Positions 20,209 to 32,767 of a DNA stretch of 64,000 nucleotides are shown here, piece by piece (the first letter of the stretch is position 1; each line of letters starts with the position of its first letter). Source of the stretch: Calonectria ilicicola (Eukaryota; Ascomycota; Sordariomycetes; Hypocreales; Nectriaceae); NCBI GenBank assembly GCA_020809705.1, contig CP085825.1, forward strand, positions 2,294,001 to 2,358,000. The letters run 5' to 3'. The position numbers and the translations under genes are program-made. The notes below the pieces were generated by a model. The model made no database searches. It was given only the letters and a program-made list of their open reading frames with translations, and was not told the DNA's origin.

Positions 20209-23200
20209 TCAATGCTGATAGTATTCTTCGTCTTCCTCGCTTCCATATTCATCATCGCGAGGAGGTCGCACCTTTTCCGGCTTCTTGCGGAAACTCAGAA
20301 GTCTCTTGAATCCGCTTGGCTGAGGTGGATCGGCGGACTCAGCGCCTTCCACAGCCAAATCGTCAGTCTCGGGGCTGTACTCGTACAGCAACTTAGGCAC
20401 CAGTAGTCGATATGGCATTGTGATACCTGCAGGGTCCTTGGGGTTTACTTCGACATTCAAGCAAATGTCAAGCCCACCTTCCAGGTTCACCTCATACTTG
20501 CCAGCATCACGCTTCTGCTTGGTTGATAACCCAGTCGGTGTACGGTGGAAAGGCCGCGTAGGTGGGAATTCCTCGGCGCCTCCTTGTCGACCTAAGGCTT
20601 GCGAGCCAACAGTATTGGCCCTTCGCGGAGGTTGAGCGTGGCTCATGTACTGTGAATCATCGCCTACAGTGTATTCATCATAGGCAGCACCGCCTCGAAG
20701 GCCAGAGCTACGTTCCCGTTGGGGAGATGGAGGTGCGTCCCAGTATTCATCATCATATTCTTGATCATCTCCTCGCCATGAACCATTGGCATCGCCGTCC
20801 TCAGACATACGTTGGCTGTTGCGGCGCATGAAGCCGAAGAGACCACCCTTCTTAGGAGCTGCGCCATGATCAACAGACATGGATCGGGTCAACTTTGGTG
20901 GTTTCTCTTTGCTGGTCGAGTTACGGCGAGATAGACTGCGGAATAGGCCACCGCCGCCGCCACGTGTAACGGGAGGTCGAGGACCTCGAACTGATTCCTT
21001 CGAAGCCAGGTCACCAGGGGAGTCAACGGATGACCTACGCTTCGACAAGGACAATCGCCTTAGAAGGCCACCGCCTCCGCTTGCTGGTGGACTAGGGCTC
21101 CTATCTTGACCTGAGAGGGGCGGGGACGGTGGCGGGGTGGTGCCAGGTGCCCACTCCCGAATAGAGCACCAATTGCGGTGCGGCAGAAGATGCTTGTTGT
21201 TCCTAGGTTTTCCATCAACGCCCTGCTGGAACATGGGGATCATGCTCTCATCAGTTTGCTTGTCAAAATGATGGACCTTGTTTCGTTTGTTCAGGACATC
21301 AGCCAACAGGTCCGACGGTGGTGTGTTGACAATCGCCGAAGAGATGATATTTGGCATGTACCGAGGATCTTGGTGCTTGGCCAGTCCGAGCTTAGGGTTG
21401 GAATAGAATTGTCCAACAGCAGCCAAATGCACGTCACCACTGTGGTTGATTAGTACCACTCTTTGAGGGTTAGATAGTACTAGACATACCTTAGAATCGT
21501 AATTCGAACAGACTTGTCAATAGCAAGATCTTGAAGATCTTCGATGAGGATACTTCGTTCTTGTTTGTGGTTTTTGGCTGTCCAATGATCGTTTAGGTCA
21601 TCCAAAACTTCAACACCACCATCAATATTATTTAGTGCTTTGCCGAAAATACCTGTCCTTCCAAGAGCCTTGACGGGGTCCATAAGTCTTGAAGTTAGGC
21701 TTCAACATGTTAGCATCATTAATTTAGATAGTTGTTAGTAGAGAGGACAACTCACATATTTTCGAGCCAAACCAATCTTGGGTACGCAATCGGAACACCA
21801 ACAAGCACCATGAGATGCTCGACTTGACCACGGCGTAGCTCCGCATATAGCCTGTTCATGATCTTCTCCCAACTTTGGTCCGAAATAACATCATGTTCTG
21901 TTCGTTCTGTTCGAGCATCGACAGCGAGCAAAGCGGCCTTGGCGCCCACAGTCACGAAAATGCTGCGACTAAGTTCGCCAATGTAGGGACCAGGCTTAGA
22001 CCCCATGATCCAGCTAGGTTCATTGGCCTCCGTCTCATCCAGGATGGTTTGTTGCTGGAATAGCATGTAATACTTGAAGCCTACGGCTCCCAGTCCTCGG
22101 AATACGGGCGAATTCATATCATGGTGGGGATATGAGCCATATCCATCAAAGATATCATGATCGTCATACATATTGACCATGGGAATTTGAGAGTTGGCTA
22201 GGCCAAACAGACCTTGAGAGTACCATTTACAATAGCGCTCGAGATAAAATGCTTCGAGCTCATCTTGCATCTGGGGAGTGAGGGCAGCAGTGTGCTTATG
22301 AACAGGGTTGCGGATGTCCAACCATTCATGAAACAGCTTGCACTGATCAGCAACGCAATCGTTGTAAATCTGGTCACCACCACCAATCATGAGATGGAAC
22401 GGGTTGGTCTGGTGCGAGTTCAAGACGTCGCGCCACATTGGATCCGGGCCGCTCAGCTCGTCAGGCTTTACGCTTAGACTGAAGCCGTTACAGCTGTAGA
22501 ACATCATGTTCATCGTTTGTTCCCGTGCAGGTACCCAGAATCCCATAGCTGGACCACGGTTGATTCGGTAAGCGATCCTCTGCTGCTGCTCTCGCAACTC
22601 AACCTCGATATTGAACCGCCAGAAAGTATAGCCTCTTTCAGCGTGAAGACGGAAACCTCTGACATCCTTGTACTTCTGGACTTTCTCTCCATCAATACCG
22701 ACACGCTTCCTCCGGCTTGCAAAGGATCCTGGAAGATCATTTGAGCCATCAGGGAGTGGGACATCTGGTGGGCTTCGACTCTGCTCGAACAGGCCTTCGT
22801 CCGTCTCATCGCGGGACAAGTCCTTGGCTTCTTCCAAGTGCTCCACTGGGCGAACATACAAAGTTTCTCCTCTGCGTCCGAGTTTCGGGTGGCCGGCAAT
22901 GGGGTCAACATACTCGGCGGGGAGTTCACCCTTTATACGGTGTGGTGGAGGAGGTAGCAACTCAATGTCTTGGACAAAGAGTCGAAGAGTGGGGGCGATT
23001 TCATAAGACGAGTCAGCGTCTTGTGTAACGATCATGACAGTGCCCCTCCAAATTTCACGTTCCGAAATGGCACCTGGCTGTTGCGTTCTAGGAGGAGTCT
23101 TTTCTCGCCGGGTACCGCAGTACCTCAATAACGGCCCACACTTCAAAAACAGGGGAGGCTTAAATCGAGTTGGAGCTAGTATTGCAATGTTAGTGAAAGT

Positions 23201-25293
23201 ATTGAGTCGTCCGCCCATGGATACTCACCATTCTCGTCATACTCTCCATCAAAGGCCTCGGCCTTCCGTGGTCGGGAGGGATAACTACGTCGGCGGTCAT
23301 CTTGCTGCTCCCACCAAGCCTTATTCTGATCAGCAGGTGCCCAGTGGTTATTGTCCTTGGGAGGTTCTTGAATGTCCAACATAGTCCCACTCAGAGTGCC
23401 AACAGTTGCCTTCTTCCACTCATCAAGCCATTGCGGGGATTTGTACAGGCCATCGCCAGGGGTCATCTGTTCACGAGGCTTAAAGACCATGTTTGAAAAA
23501 CGATGATGGTGTGAGTCATCAGAAGAGAAGCTTTCTGTTCTCTCCGCTCGTCTTCGAGTAGGCGCCACCTCTGGAGGCTCGCCGTCATCCTTTTCACCCT
23601 TGGTAAAAGTCTTGCCTCGCGCAACAGGTGGAATGTATTCCTCATCATCAAGTTCGTACTCTGCTCTGCGAACAGGCTCCGTCGCGCGTCGATGGATACC
23701 TTGGTTATCACCCGGCATGGGGACATATGTGGCTCGAGAACCAACATCAACAGGTGGTCTTCTTGGGTCCGCTGGGGAGGGAGAAAGCTCCTTGTCACGC
23801 TGGGATGGTTGAAAATCGCGAGTGTCGTGGTGCGACTGTTCGAGAGACTGTTGGTGCTTCGCAGCAATGTCTTTTTTCATACGATGCCATGGATCACCTG
23901 GAGGATCTTTTTTCAGCTTGTTGCTGCCGCTCCTTGTGAGAGAAAACCTACCACTAGGAGCAGGTGGAGGCGCCGCGGCCTTGGGTTCCAAGGGCTCAGC
24001 GAAATGGACATTTTCTCGAGCAGCACGCTCACGAAAACTTAGGTTACGCTTGGGAATTCCAGAATCAGTATCAACGTGCCTCTGGGCAGGCACAATCTCC
24101 TCCGGCTCCTGAAGCGCGCCCGAGCTGTAATAGTTGGCTTCATCAGGTGGATGCTGAGACAGTGGCTGTTGATGGCGAGTCGAGGGTTCCCTCTGCACTG
24201 GGATGTCTTTTAGGATGCCACGAGCAGGCTCTTTGTAGTCTTCTTGGGGCTCATCTTGTAGATACTCTTCTGGGTACTCTCTTGCTAGTTCTGTTGGAGT
24301 ATCTCTTGGTATCTCTTGTGGAATTTCCGATGGTACCTGTCTTTGAATTGGGGGCGGTCTCGCGGCCACGGGCATGTCAGAAGCTGACGGTCGTCTGTCA
24401 TAGCTAACAGATGTGTGTCGGTTGTGAGACCGCGTTGCCGAATCTGCGGGTCGTTTCCCGGCCCTCAAGGCTGCTCTTTCTCTCGCACGCCGCTCGGCAG
24501 CTTCGACTCGGGCTCGCTTCTGCTCCTTGGTCATGCTATCGAGCGTCAGCTCAAGCCTTTGGAGGGGTGATCGGTCGTCTGCGAACTTTTTGCGACGGTC
24601 GGATGCTGTGCCGGTAGTTGCTCTTCTTGAGAGGGCATAGGGGTCCATAGCAGAGGCGGTCGAGTCTCTCCTTGACATGTCACCTGTAGCTCCTCCGGGG
24701 TACTGTGAATCCCCCATCCTACCCGAGGAGCTCTGGTAGTAGTCATCTTGTGGCATGTCGTAATATTGGTTGTCGTCGACATATGCTACAGGATCTGGAA
24801 TTTGAGAAGATCCTGCTGGCACACCAGGTACCGAATGTGTATAGGAAAGACCTCCGTTGCCGTAGGGGTGTTGGAAGCTCACTTGGGGGCCACGGGGAGC
24901 TTCTGGAGCTGTGGGGAATGATGGTGACTCGGCGGTGTCGTAGTGGTCGTAATTGCGACCAGGACGACGGTATTTTTTCAGCTCGGAAGGGTCTGCGTTC
25001 GTGTCATGAGCGTGACCAGGCTGGTATGAAGGCGGTCTGGGGGCGAGGCCTTGCGCAGCGTAGGTACTGGGGGAGTCGTGGGGACTAAACGTAGACTCAG
25101 ATTGAAGGTCGGTAACCTGAGTATGTGCAGAAATACGATTAGTAGGTCTACGAACTGGCGGTGCGTCCATTGAGGATCTGCGGTCAGCATTATAGGCATT
25201 ATCTTCGGACTCGGACCTGCGCCGGTAGTGGCCAGCATGAGTGGGCTGGGTCACCTTGGGCCCAGGCAATTGGCCCCAATAGGGCGTGGACAT
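20209..25293 (-). CDS. Very long PhoD-like metallophosphatase-domain protein
   Basis: Four exons: 23229-25293, 21756-23175, 21490-21699, 20209-21439, joined across introns of 53, 56 and 50 bases; 1641 residues. The start at 25293 (MSTPYWGQLPGPK) is preferred to an ATG at 25371 because the MSTPYWGQLP opening looks like the conserved start; the extra 26 residues are low complexity. Residues 1-690 are disordered (Ser, Pro, Arg, Asp), with a coiled stretch rich in Arg/Glu near residue 275-300. The catalytic domain (about 690-1330) shows PhoD-family metal motifs: GGGDQIYND near 954, MYDDHDIFDGYG near 1023 and SGDVHLAA near 1232, the last spanning an exon junction. The C-terminal 300 residues are again disordered, with several RRxSS-type possible phosphosites. 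The substrate is not known to me; a cytosolic or membrane-associated role is inference. Confidence 0.9.
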
Positions 25294-27130
25294 GGAGGGC
25301 AACGATGAGGGCGTGTTTAGGTTGTCGATTGAGGAAGAAAGGTTGATGGGGGAATGGTTGTGAATGAACAACGAAGAGAGAACGTGTCGACGATATGAAC
25401 GGGGGTGTGTGCCTCGGACCCAGTCACCGTCTGTCTCGTGCTTGAACGCCAGTGGTCGACCCGGTGGCGGGCACGTCGAGGGAGCTGAGAGGTTGCTAGT
25501 TTTGAAGGCCTCTTCCCGGATGGAGATGATAGCGGGGCGCGGCGTCCAGGGCTCTCATGCGAGATGTCAGACTAGCCAATGCTGTGCAGGATACAAGCGA
25601 CGAGATCCAGGCACAGATCAGACCAGCAAAAGGACTTGATGATCTGCAGAGAAAGGGACGTAAAACAGTGAGGTTGACAATAGGAGGGACAAGGCTTAAA
25701 CAAGCCAAAGCCAAAGGTGAGCAAGATTTGAGTGTTGATGTCAGACACGGTCCAAGGAGGGCTGCAAGCAACGAATGGCCTGTGCTTTCGCCTCGCGCAG
25801 CCTGGCGCTGGTATACTTGGAGGTTGGGAAAACGGCGTCCACCAATGCGTCCTCCGAAAGCTCCGAGCTGGGCAACCAATGAGCAGCAGGGGGCACTCCT
25901 TTGAACCGAACTTTTGACGTTCAACGAGGCGTATTCGTTGGCTCCTCGTGGGTCGATCGAGTCGTCTCGTGGGAGAGGAGAGTTTGGTGCAGTCCCTGCA
26001 GGTGCTGCGGCGGCGTTGGACTTCTCTCCTCACTAGGCAGGGGACCTGGTAGCAAAAAAGAAAGCGGTCGGGGAAGCGCTAGGTCCAACGTGAGCCGTGC
26101 GCAGGTTGGGAGCTATGTTCGCCTTCCGTTAGGTCAGGCAGGGCTGGGCTGAACCACCCAGTGGAGTTGTGCTGGCTTAGGAGTGAGATGGCGCCGAGAT
26201 GGTCTGGTTAGGTTGGGACAACGTTTAGGCCTTGCCGACGAGACCAAAATAAAAAAGCGGGTGGCTGGCGATGCCCCGAGTGAAACGAAGCGAGCGCGAG
26301 CGGAGCAGAAAGGTACATACAAGGAGCTACTGGGGGCTGAGGTGATAAAGACCAGGGAGGCGGCGATGAACTCATCGAGATATCATGAGGACGCGGTTAG
26401 GGGCACAGATGTCGAATGAACTTCTCGTCCAGCTAAACGAATTTCAAGAAGCTCGAAGGTGCTGTTGAATTGAAGATCAGTTTTGGGCCTCTATGAGATA
26501 AGGCCTGTTGCGAGTTGACTTGGCATCATATGATGAGAAGGCAGATGGCTGGGGAAACGGCGATCAAGTGGGTACGTACCTGCTGATGGTCCTCGATCCC
26601 TCCCGTCATGACTTGCCTTGGGCCCTAACTGCAGCTCAGAACCCAGGTCCCCATGCCTCGGAGGATGCACAGTGGTTGCAGTGCCCCCCAAATCCACTAG
26701 CAGTACCATCTTGGGCTTGGTCACAATTTTTTATGGCGCCGGTGCGGGATGGCCCGGGGCACTGAAACCACACCTTGTCTAACGTTGTATGTGCAATTTG
26801 TTTTTCAGTCCCACACAAAGAGCAAAAGTTAATGAAAAAAAAAACACATTAACAGTTCCACAGCTGATTGAGCTGACATCATGCCCAACCACCCTGCGAG
26901 GCGAGCACTGGAAACATGGAACCCTTTTTGGCACTGGAGAAATCCCCATCAAGATATTCATTCGCATGTATGTTTAGGGGGGAATTTGGCAGTTTTATTG
27001 AATTTGAAGAGCAAACGCAAACGCCGTGATGCCAAACCCCAATGGAAACCAGTCAAAGGGCATTTATTTATAAGATGTGTTTAAACCCCAGAAGATGTAT
27101 GCAGCGAATGGAAGCAAAGCAAGGCCCGAA
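25294..27130. other. Intergenic, upstream of the PhoD-like gene
   Basis: Probably the promoter and leader of the minus-strand PhoD-like gene and the 3' region of the secreted-protein gene. Overlapping frames on both strands at 25496-26033 have no domain character. Nothing else seen. Confidence 0.5.
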
Positions 27131-27945
27131 CTAATATCCTCCCCCTCGTCCCCAAAGGCCATTTTTGCGTCCCTTCTTTTTGGTGTCCTGTCTTGTAGAC
27201 GATTGCTTGGTAGCTGCTTGCTTCGCGGTCTTCATTCCTTTTGTAATCCGTGATTTAGTAATGGCGATTGTGTCCGTGAGGTCTTTGAGCCCATTATTTA
27301 GCTGGCCTTCACAAACATCCAACCTTGAAATCAGCTCCTTAAAAAACATGAATGCTTGATTCTCATACACGTCGAGTGCATCAATCGTTTTCGCGCCGAA
27401 CCCGTTCTTGGCCAAAATTTTGTCTATGGTTCCGAGATAGTTGGCTAGATTTCTCTCTCTGTATACCAACTGGAGGAAGTTAGCAAAGGTCATTCACTAG
27501 TGGCAAGATGGTTCGATGACATACATTCCAAACGGTGGTGCACAGCGTAAACTTGTCGCTATCAGAAAAGGCTGACGGAGGCGTGCTAGTATTCTCATGA
27601 TTAACAGCCTGGAATACTGAAATCAGGTCCTGAAAATAGGACAGTGTGGCCTTGTGTACTGTGAGTAAAAGTTTTGCCAAAAATGCTATGACTTCGTACA
27701 CTCAATATGGACTCTGTTGCCTTGTTTCCATATAAGGACACCCGGTCGATATAACTGTTCACCATCGTGGTGGCTGAGGTGATTTTATCGATATCATCCC
27801 CCGTCTTTATGGGCGTCGGAGCTCTCCTAGGGAGTGGCGTTTCTGTGGTTTCCTGGAGATCACGGTATCTCTCTGTCGGGGGTACAGCCAATGTGGGCGA
27901 GGTGCCCAAGGCGGCAACGACCATGAATATTGTCTTCAGTTGCAT
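27131..27945 (-). CDS. Small secreted protein with basic C-terminal tail
   Basis: Three exons: 27702-27945, 27525-27658, 27131-27469; introns of 43 and 55 bases. 238 residues. Residues 1-20 (MQLKTIFMVVAALGTSPTLA) form a clear signal peptide, followed by a Thr/Pro-rich segment with a dibasic LPRR site that a Kex2 protease might cut. The body is mostly helical in pattern with only two cysteines (FTLCTTVW and RLDVCEGQL), possibly a single disulfide. The last 30 residues are strongly basic and end KKKGRKNGLWGRGGGY. Helical secreted proteins of this size include the hydrophobic-surface-binding HsbA type, but I see no decisive match. It could act in the cell wall or outside the cell; function unknown. 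Exon phases close the frame exactly, so the model is credible. Confidence 0.8.
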
Positions 27946-28661
27946 TTTGGGGTAGCTTGGTTGAGGTGCGAGGTTGAAGGTATTGCAACTCGGCGTCGAA
28001 ATGGGATGCGGTCAGCTCATATACTGCATGCGCTCAGATACCCATTGCTTGCTATATTTGTAAAATACGCCGCCTGCCGTCAAATGGGTCTTTTTTAGTT
28101 GTTGATATGTTCCCAGGAATGCCGGACCGAATATCACATTCCAGCCACCTAAACAATGGACAGCGCAAAAGTGCAACAAATAGGGCAGATATATTACTCC
28201 GTCCGAAGGCTGGTGGAAACGCACTAGGAAATCCAATAGGGAATTCCACGCTACATGCGGCTACTTGAAGAGGCAGATACATCCTGCAGCTTATGATATC
28301 ATAAATTGTTTGCAAGAAGTTTTACATTGAATGCAGGTACGTACGGACATTGAATGTCTTACATTCACATGAAACAAATCCCCCCCTCTTGTGTCAGGTA
28401 CAGAAGACAGTACCGCGGGAACTGGTAGGGAAGGTACAGAGATCATGACAAAGACACTGAAGGTGCAGCATTATATCCTCATAGCAAAAGAAAAAAAAAC
28501 AATTTTGCAACTCATAATGAGGCACATCTGCTGCAAAGATGTAACCTAGTACAATGCAGTAGCTCTAAGTCCGCATTGCTATATTTAGTACATGGACGCA
28601 CGTACCATAGAAAAAAATTGAATAATATCCAAGCAAAAATATCGGATGGCAGGGTGAGACT
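27946..28661. other. Intergenic, no gene supported
   Basis: Promoter of the secreted-protein gene and DNA up to the tRNA. Contains a short near-palindrome (GACATTGAATGTC) near 28347 and an A-run near 28489-28501, T-rich on the minus strand just downstream of the tRNA, but not adjacent to it. Confidence 0.5.
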
Positions 28662-28757
28662 TGCTCCCGGCAGGGCTTGAACCTGCGACCTTCGCATCAC
28701 CAACACTTGTGAGTCAAAGTATTAGTACGAAGCTCTAACCAACTGAGCTACGGAAGC
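28662..28757 (-). tRNA. tRNA-Ile (anticodon AAU), with intron
   Basis: The minus strand folds into a full tRNA. The acceptor stem GCTTCCG pairs with CGGGAGC with one T-G wobble. The D-arm is GCTC/GAGC with loop AGTTGGTTA, the anticodon stem TCGTA/TGCGA, the variable loop AGGTC, and the T-arm GCAGG/CCTGC with loop TTCAAGC. The anticodon AAT lies at 28721-28723, giving isoleucine after A34-to-inosine editing. A 22-base intron at 28698-28719 sits directly 3' of position 37, the canonical place. The discriminator base is A (28662). All stems are fully paired, so it should be functional. Confidence 0.95.
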
Positions 28758-29196
28758 CTTCCGAAGAGTTGTTTGTCGGGAGGATTGTTCTTCACCAAAA
28801 TCCTATCCCATGCAACGGGTCAATAGTTGATAGTGGAGGTTCAATAGAACTGGACATGCACCATTTGACCACTGGAATACGGCAAGGGTCTGGACCTTTT
28901 TATCCCAATGTGGTACTGATGATTTCTCGTATGTAAAATTACGACCACACCTTTGAATCACAGGCTCTCTACAGTATCGCCATCATTCCACGCAAGAAGA
29001 TAAAATCGAATGTTCGACGCAAGCTGACAATTTAGAGAACATAGATATGCCACCAGCTCCGATACGTGACCAACGCCAACAAAGTAAGCATTTCCCAACC
29101 CAACAAAGACAAAGCAGAGGACCCCCACGCCTCTCAAACCAGCTCTCCCCCATCAACCCCGTCATCCATCGGGGTATTTATTGCATGGGACCATCT
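28758..29196. other. Intergenic, no gene supported
   Basis: Upstream of the tRNA and downstream of the minus-strand gene ending at 29197. Nothing recognisable. Confidence 0.5.
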
Positions 29197-30411
29197 TTAT
29201 TTGAGTGGTGGTCCTCTCTCCGAGGTCGGGGATAACCCTTGCCGGATGCTCCGCCATGCATCTTGCCCAGATGGTTGGGTCTTCACCCACCACAAAATAA
29301 ATGCAAGCAGCATGATGAAGAGGGCGGTGCCATGAGGAGCTTTCTTCTGGCCATGCAACCTGCGGAGGTATCTGGACAGGCTGACATGTGCCGCCTCGTT
29401 ATCCCAATCCAATTGCCGCCCATGATAATACACAACATGAGGCTTCATTAATGTGTACGTCTCCATGCCTTCTGTTCCGCATGCATCCACGGCTGGCTTA
29501 GTGCGGGTAATTTTGGGCGCCACAGCTATTTTCACTCGTGCTATTCGTTTTCTATCCCAAGATGTTACGCTTCTCTTGATGCGTCGATCATATTCCCTGA
29601 CTGAAAGTTCATATGCTTCCTGAGACAGATTGACTTGGGCCACGTGGTACCGTTCGCCCGGCGTTACCCAGTCCAAGGCGATAATGGAAGGCGATAGCCG
29701 AACACAGACATTGAGCCAACCGGCGTATGAAATGACATCGTGAAGCAGTTGGTAGAGTTCCGAGATCGACGGTGGGTGCCACCCTTCAGTCTGGCTGGTC
29801 CAAGCATACATGGGCATGAGGAGGGTCAAGACCTTGGCGCACAGTTTGTCAACTTCTTCCCAAAAGTCTGGAGGTTGCCCACGTTTCGCTTCCAGATACA
29901 CACGATTGGTTTGAGCCCGAAGGTTGCTGCGCCGAAACCCTACGAGCCAGTTAGATTCTCCACCATCAATGCCATGTAACAATGCAAACACACCTTCCAC
30001 GTTGACTAGCGAAGCATCGGTCGATCTAAGAATGTTCCCGTACTCGGAGTCGGCACCAAAGAGCAGGCTAGAGAAGACTTGGGCATCAAGTACCTTCATG
30101 ATGATGGCCTGGAGAAGGTACTTTCTCTCGGTGTCGTCGCGAAGCAGTCTTTCCCAGCTGTCCGTCAAGGGATCCGGGCAAGCAACGAGCTCTACATATT
30201 TTAGAAATTCTTTTTGGTGCGGCTGCAACCATGGAGACGATCTAGGACACGTAGGTTTGCTCCCGGGGCAGAATACAGCCGACACCAGGGCGTAGATCTC
30301 AACCAAAAGCTTAGCCAAGTGAGATTCGTAGAACTCGTCTGAGTGGTCTTGGTCAACCTGATCGAAGTGGAGGGCGCGGCGACGGGGATAGAATTTCTTT
30401 AATTCTTTCAT
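29197..30411 (-). CDS. Unknown protein with C-terminal membrane anchor; N-terminus uncertain
   Basis: An open frame of 404 residues starting MKELKKFYPRRRALHF in good context (ACAAAATGA). It is mainly helical in pattern, without repeats, and has one hydrophobic helix close to the end (TALFIMLLAFILWWVKT), preceded by basic residues, which suggests a tail-anchored membrane protein. I do not recognise the family. The frame stays open and protein-like for about 25 more codons upstream (FDLLWLNDPSQELHEQ, then IASVFLDK), so a further 5' exon is likely. A candidate acceptor after CTCTCAAG near 30444 has a branch-like CTTAAC before it. A possible first exon begins at an ATG at 30758 (MDHDTQTTSFEKG), but the donor is unclear. 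Treat 30411 as the minimal start. Confidence 0.65.
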   Translation of the reverse strand: MKELKKFYPRRRALHFDQVDQDHSDEFYESHLAKLLVEIYALVSAVFCPGSKPTCPRSSPWLQPHQKEFLKYVELVACPDPLTDSWERLLRDDTERKYLLQAIIMKVLDAQVFSSLLFGADSEYGNILRSTDASLVNVEGVFALLHGIDGGESNWLVGFRRSNLRAQTNRVYLEAKRGQPPDFWEEVDKLCAKVLTLLMPMYAWTSQTEGWHPPSISELYQLLHDVISYAGWLNVCVRLSPSIIALDWVTPGERYHVAQVNLSQEAYELSVREYDRRIKRSVTSWDRKRIARVKIAVAPKITRTKPAVDACGTEGMETYTLMKPHVVYYHGRQLDWDNEAAHVSLSRYLRRLHGQKKAPHGTALFIMLLAFILWWVKTQPSGQDAWRSIRQGLSPTSERGPPLK

Positions 30412-32767
30412 TTTGTCTAAGAAGACAGAGGCAATTTGTTCGTGTAATTCTTGAGAGGGGTCGTTAAGCCAGAGGAGATCAAATTTGATTAGATGATAAA
30501 TAGGTGTAAGTGAAGAATAAAACCCGCGACAAGAAGCTTCTAAATGAGCGACAAAAGGAAAGCGTATGTGATGTTTTATCGGGAAATCGACGATCTCATA
30601 GACGTCGAAACGCTAGTTCTTTGGGGGATGGCAGCTAAGAACGTCATGCCGGAGCTTATCATCAAGACCGAGCTGCTGCGGTTCTTGCTCTTTTGAGGGG
30701 TATCCTTTGTCTTGACGGCACCCTTCTCAAAGGAAGTGGTCTGTGTGTCGTGGTCCATGATGTGTGATGGCGGGAACGTCAAAGACAAGCTGGGCAAGGG
30801 AGATGATAGTTCAACAAGAGGTTGGGATTGTGTGCTTGGAGAGGAAAATCTTTGACCTCAGGGCTTCTGGAGGGTATTAAAAAGGCCAGTCAAAAGTGAC
30901 TGTTCGGCATTCCACGGCTGGTCAAAAGTCACGTTGAAGCTAGGAGAGCATTGGAGGGGGTCGGAGGGGTTGTGGGCGTGGGATGGAATGGAGTTGAGAC
31001 GCGAAAGCATTCCAGAAAGGCATAGCTACATCAGTGGTCTCATGCATGAGGCGTGGGTTTGCTGATCGTTAGGAGCTGCCCGCGGCTGAAATACGTAATG
31101 ATGCTTCTGGATCCCGTGTTGCACTACGAGTTATCCGTTCGACCATAGGAGAGGCCCGAGGGAGATCCCGCATCGCGCGAACTGGGGGGCAAGACTAGCT
31201 TGAACAAGCGATACCTGGTCTTTCGGCTGGTCGCAACGGGATGTGGTTGCGGGCGTTTCGTTGCAGCGTGTTTTACAACAGCCGATACGACAAACCGAGG
31301 CGAAGCAATTGTGAGACCGATAATACCCATGACTAGGTAAGATAGGCATGTGGCCTCCTGTGACAACACAGGATCTCGCCCTGAACGAGGAAATCCTCGG
31401 GATTTGGCGTGCATGGCGCTTGAAGGCAAATGGTGCGAGTGAGGAGGCGGGACGTGGGTTGATGTGGAGGCACGAATGGGGGTCACGACGATGTATCATG
31501 GGTCACTGATTATCTCGGGAGCTAATAATAAACGGGAAAAGTCGATGATGTATGTAGCAGAGGAGGAGCAGAGAGAAGAGGGAAAAACTGGACTCGTTCA
31601 CTCCACTTGACACGGGAGGGACCTGCCATCCTATCCAGAAGCAAGGATTTGAACGGCATTTGCTTTTTAGGCTTGCTGAGAGGTGTCGCTGGCGTTCTCT
31701 CTCCTGGGAGGCGAGGTGCTAGTTTCGTTGGCGTCTACGAAGCTGGCCAGTGAAGAGAGAGGTGTTTCCTTGTTGACAAAAAGAAGCTGTTGTACTCGTC
31801 GGACGGGCAGGATTTTCCATGGGTGACCGATTCATAGCGGTCATGCGTGGTGTGGGTGTAAGTAGGCGTGAAACCGTCAACGATTCACCTCAGTCTTTAT
31901 GGAGACAGAGTTCGGACATGAGTGGAATGGGGGACACCTAAAATCCAGGATTGCCGGAATCCTGACGCAGAACCCCCTTAAAATGAAATAGCTTAGAAGC
32001 ACGGCGCAGAGATTTCTACCTGCCTTTGTGTCGGAAGAACCGAAGCATTCATGAGCAGGCCTGTGTTTGGAAGGTGCGTTCTTGCCCTGAGGCCCCTCCG
32101 CTGCTTCCCCACCGTTCGCACAGATGTCGCCCGCACTTCTACGGTTCAACTTGGGAGGGGGCACTGGGCAGCTCCTGTCTTGCGCCAACTGGTGGCCCAG
32201 CCGATTGGTACCTTTGGAAGGATTTGTTGCCTGAGAACAATGCCTGCATAATCAGGCACAGAGAGACGGCCCACTCCTCGGCCCAAGCTGGGTTGGTCAA
32301 GCAGGCGAGGCATCGCTTGCTAGCATATTGTGAGGTACCTTGGTACCTGATCCCACACCAAGGAGCACAGGCGCACAGCGCACAGCACACTCACAAGTGA
32401 GTTAAGTACGTACGTTTTGGTGTTAGGTCAGCACCAACCAAGATATTTTTTTTTTGCTGCTGGGGCCTCGCGATCAATCCGCCCAGCAGACGGATTCTTT
32501 TACCTCGAACAAACCTCACCGGCCTCAACACCGACAAATCACTCCCACCGGCGACTCTTGCCTGGCGCAAAGTTGCACCCCGATCAAGGAAACGGAAATA
32601 ACCACTCGACCGATTTCTCTCCTTCGCCCCACCTCCCCTCCGCCTCCCACTTCTTTCTTTCGCCATCGTCCCAACGGTGCCCCGCGATCCCATTCTAGCG
32701 ATTCGCTTCTTTGGCCCTTATCGGCGCAACCTCGATTTAACAAGCATCACACATCTTCACAAACATC
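30412..32767. other. Intergenic, promoters and eIF4E leader
   Basis: Between a minus-strand unknown gene and eIF4E. The part at 30412-30760 may hold a 5' exon of the minus-strand gene (ATG at 30758). From about 32400 to 32767 the plus strand is CT-rich with a run of T near 32444-32452, as expected for the eIF4E promoter and leader. Frames at 31124-31499 and 31877-32400 overlap on both strands and look random. Confidence 0.5.

Noticed and set aside
25496..26033. Overlapping frames on both strands upstream of the PhoD-like gene
   Set aside because: Low-complexity translations without domain character; more likely promoter or leader DNA.
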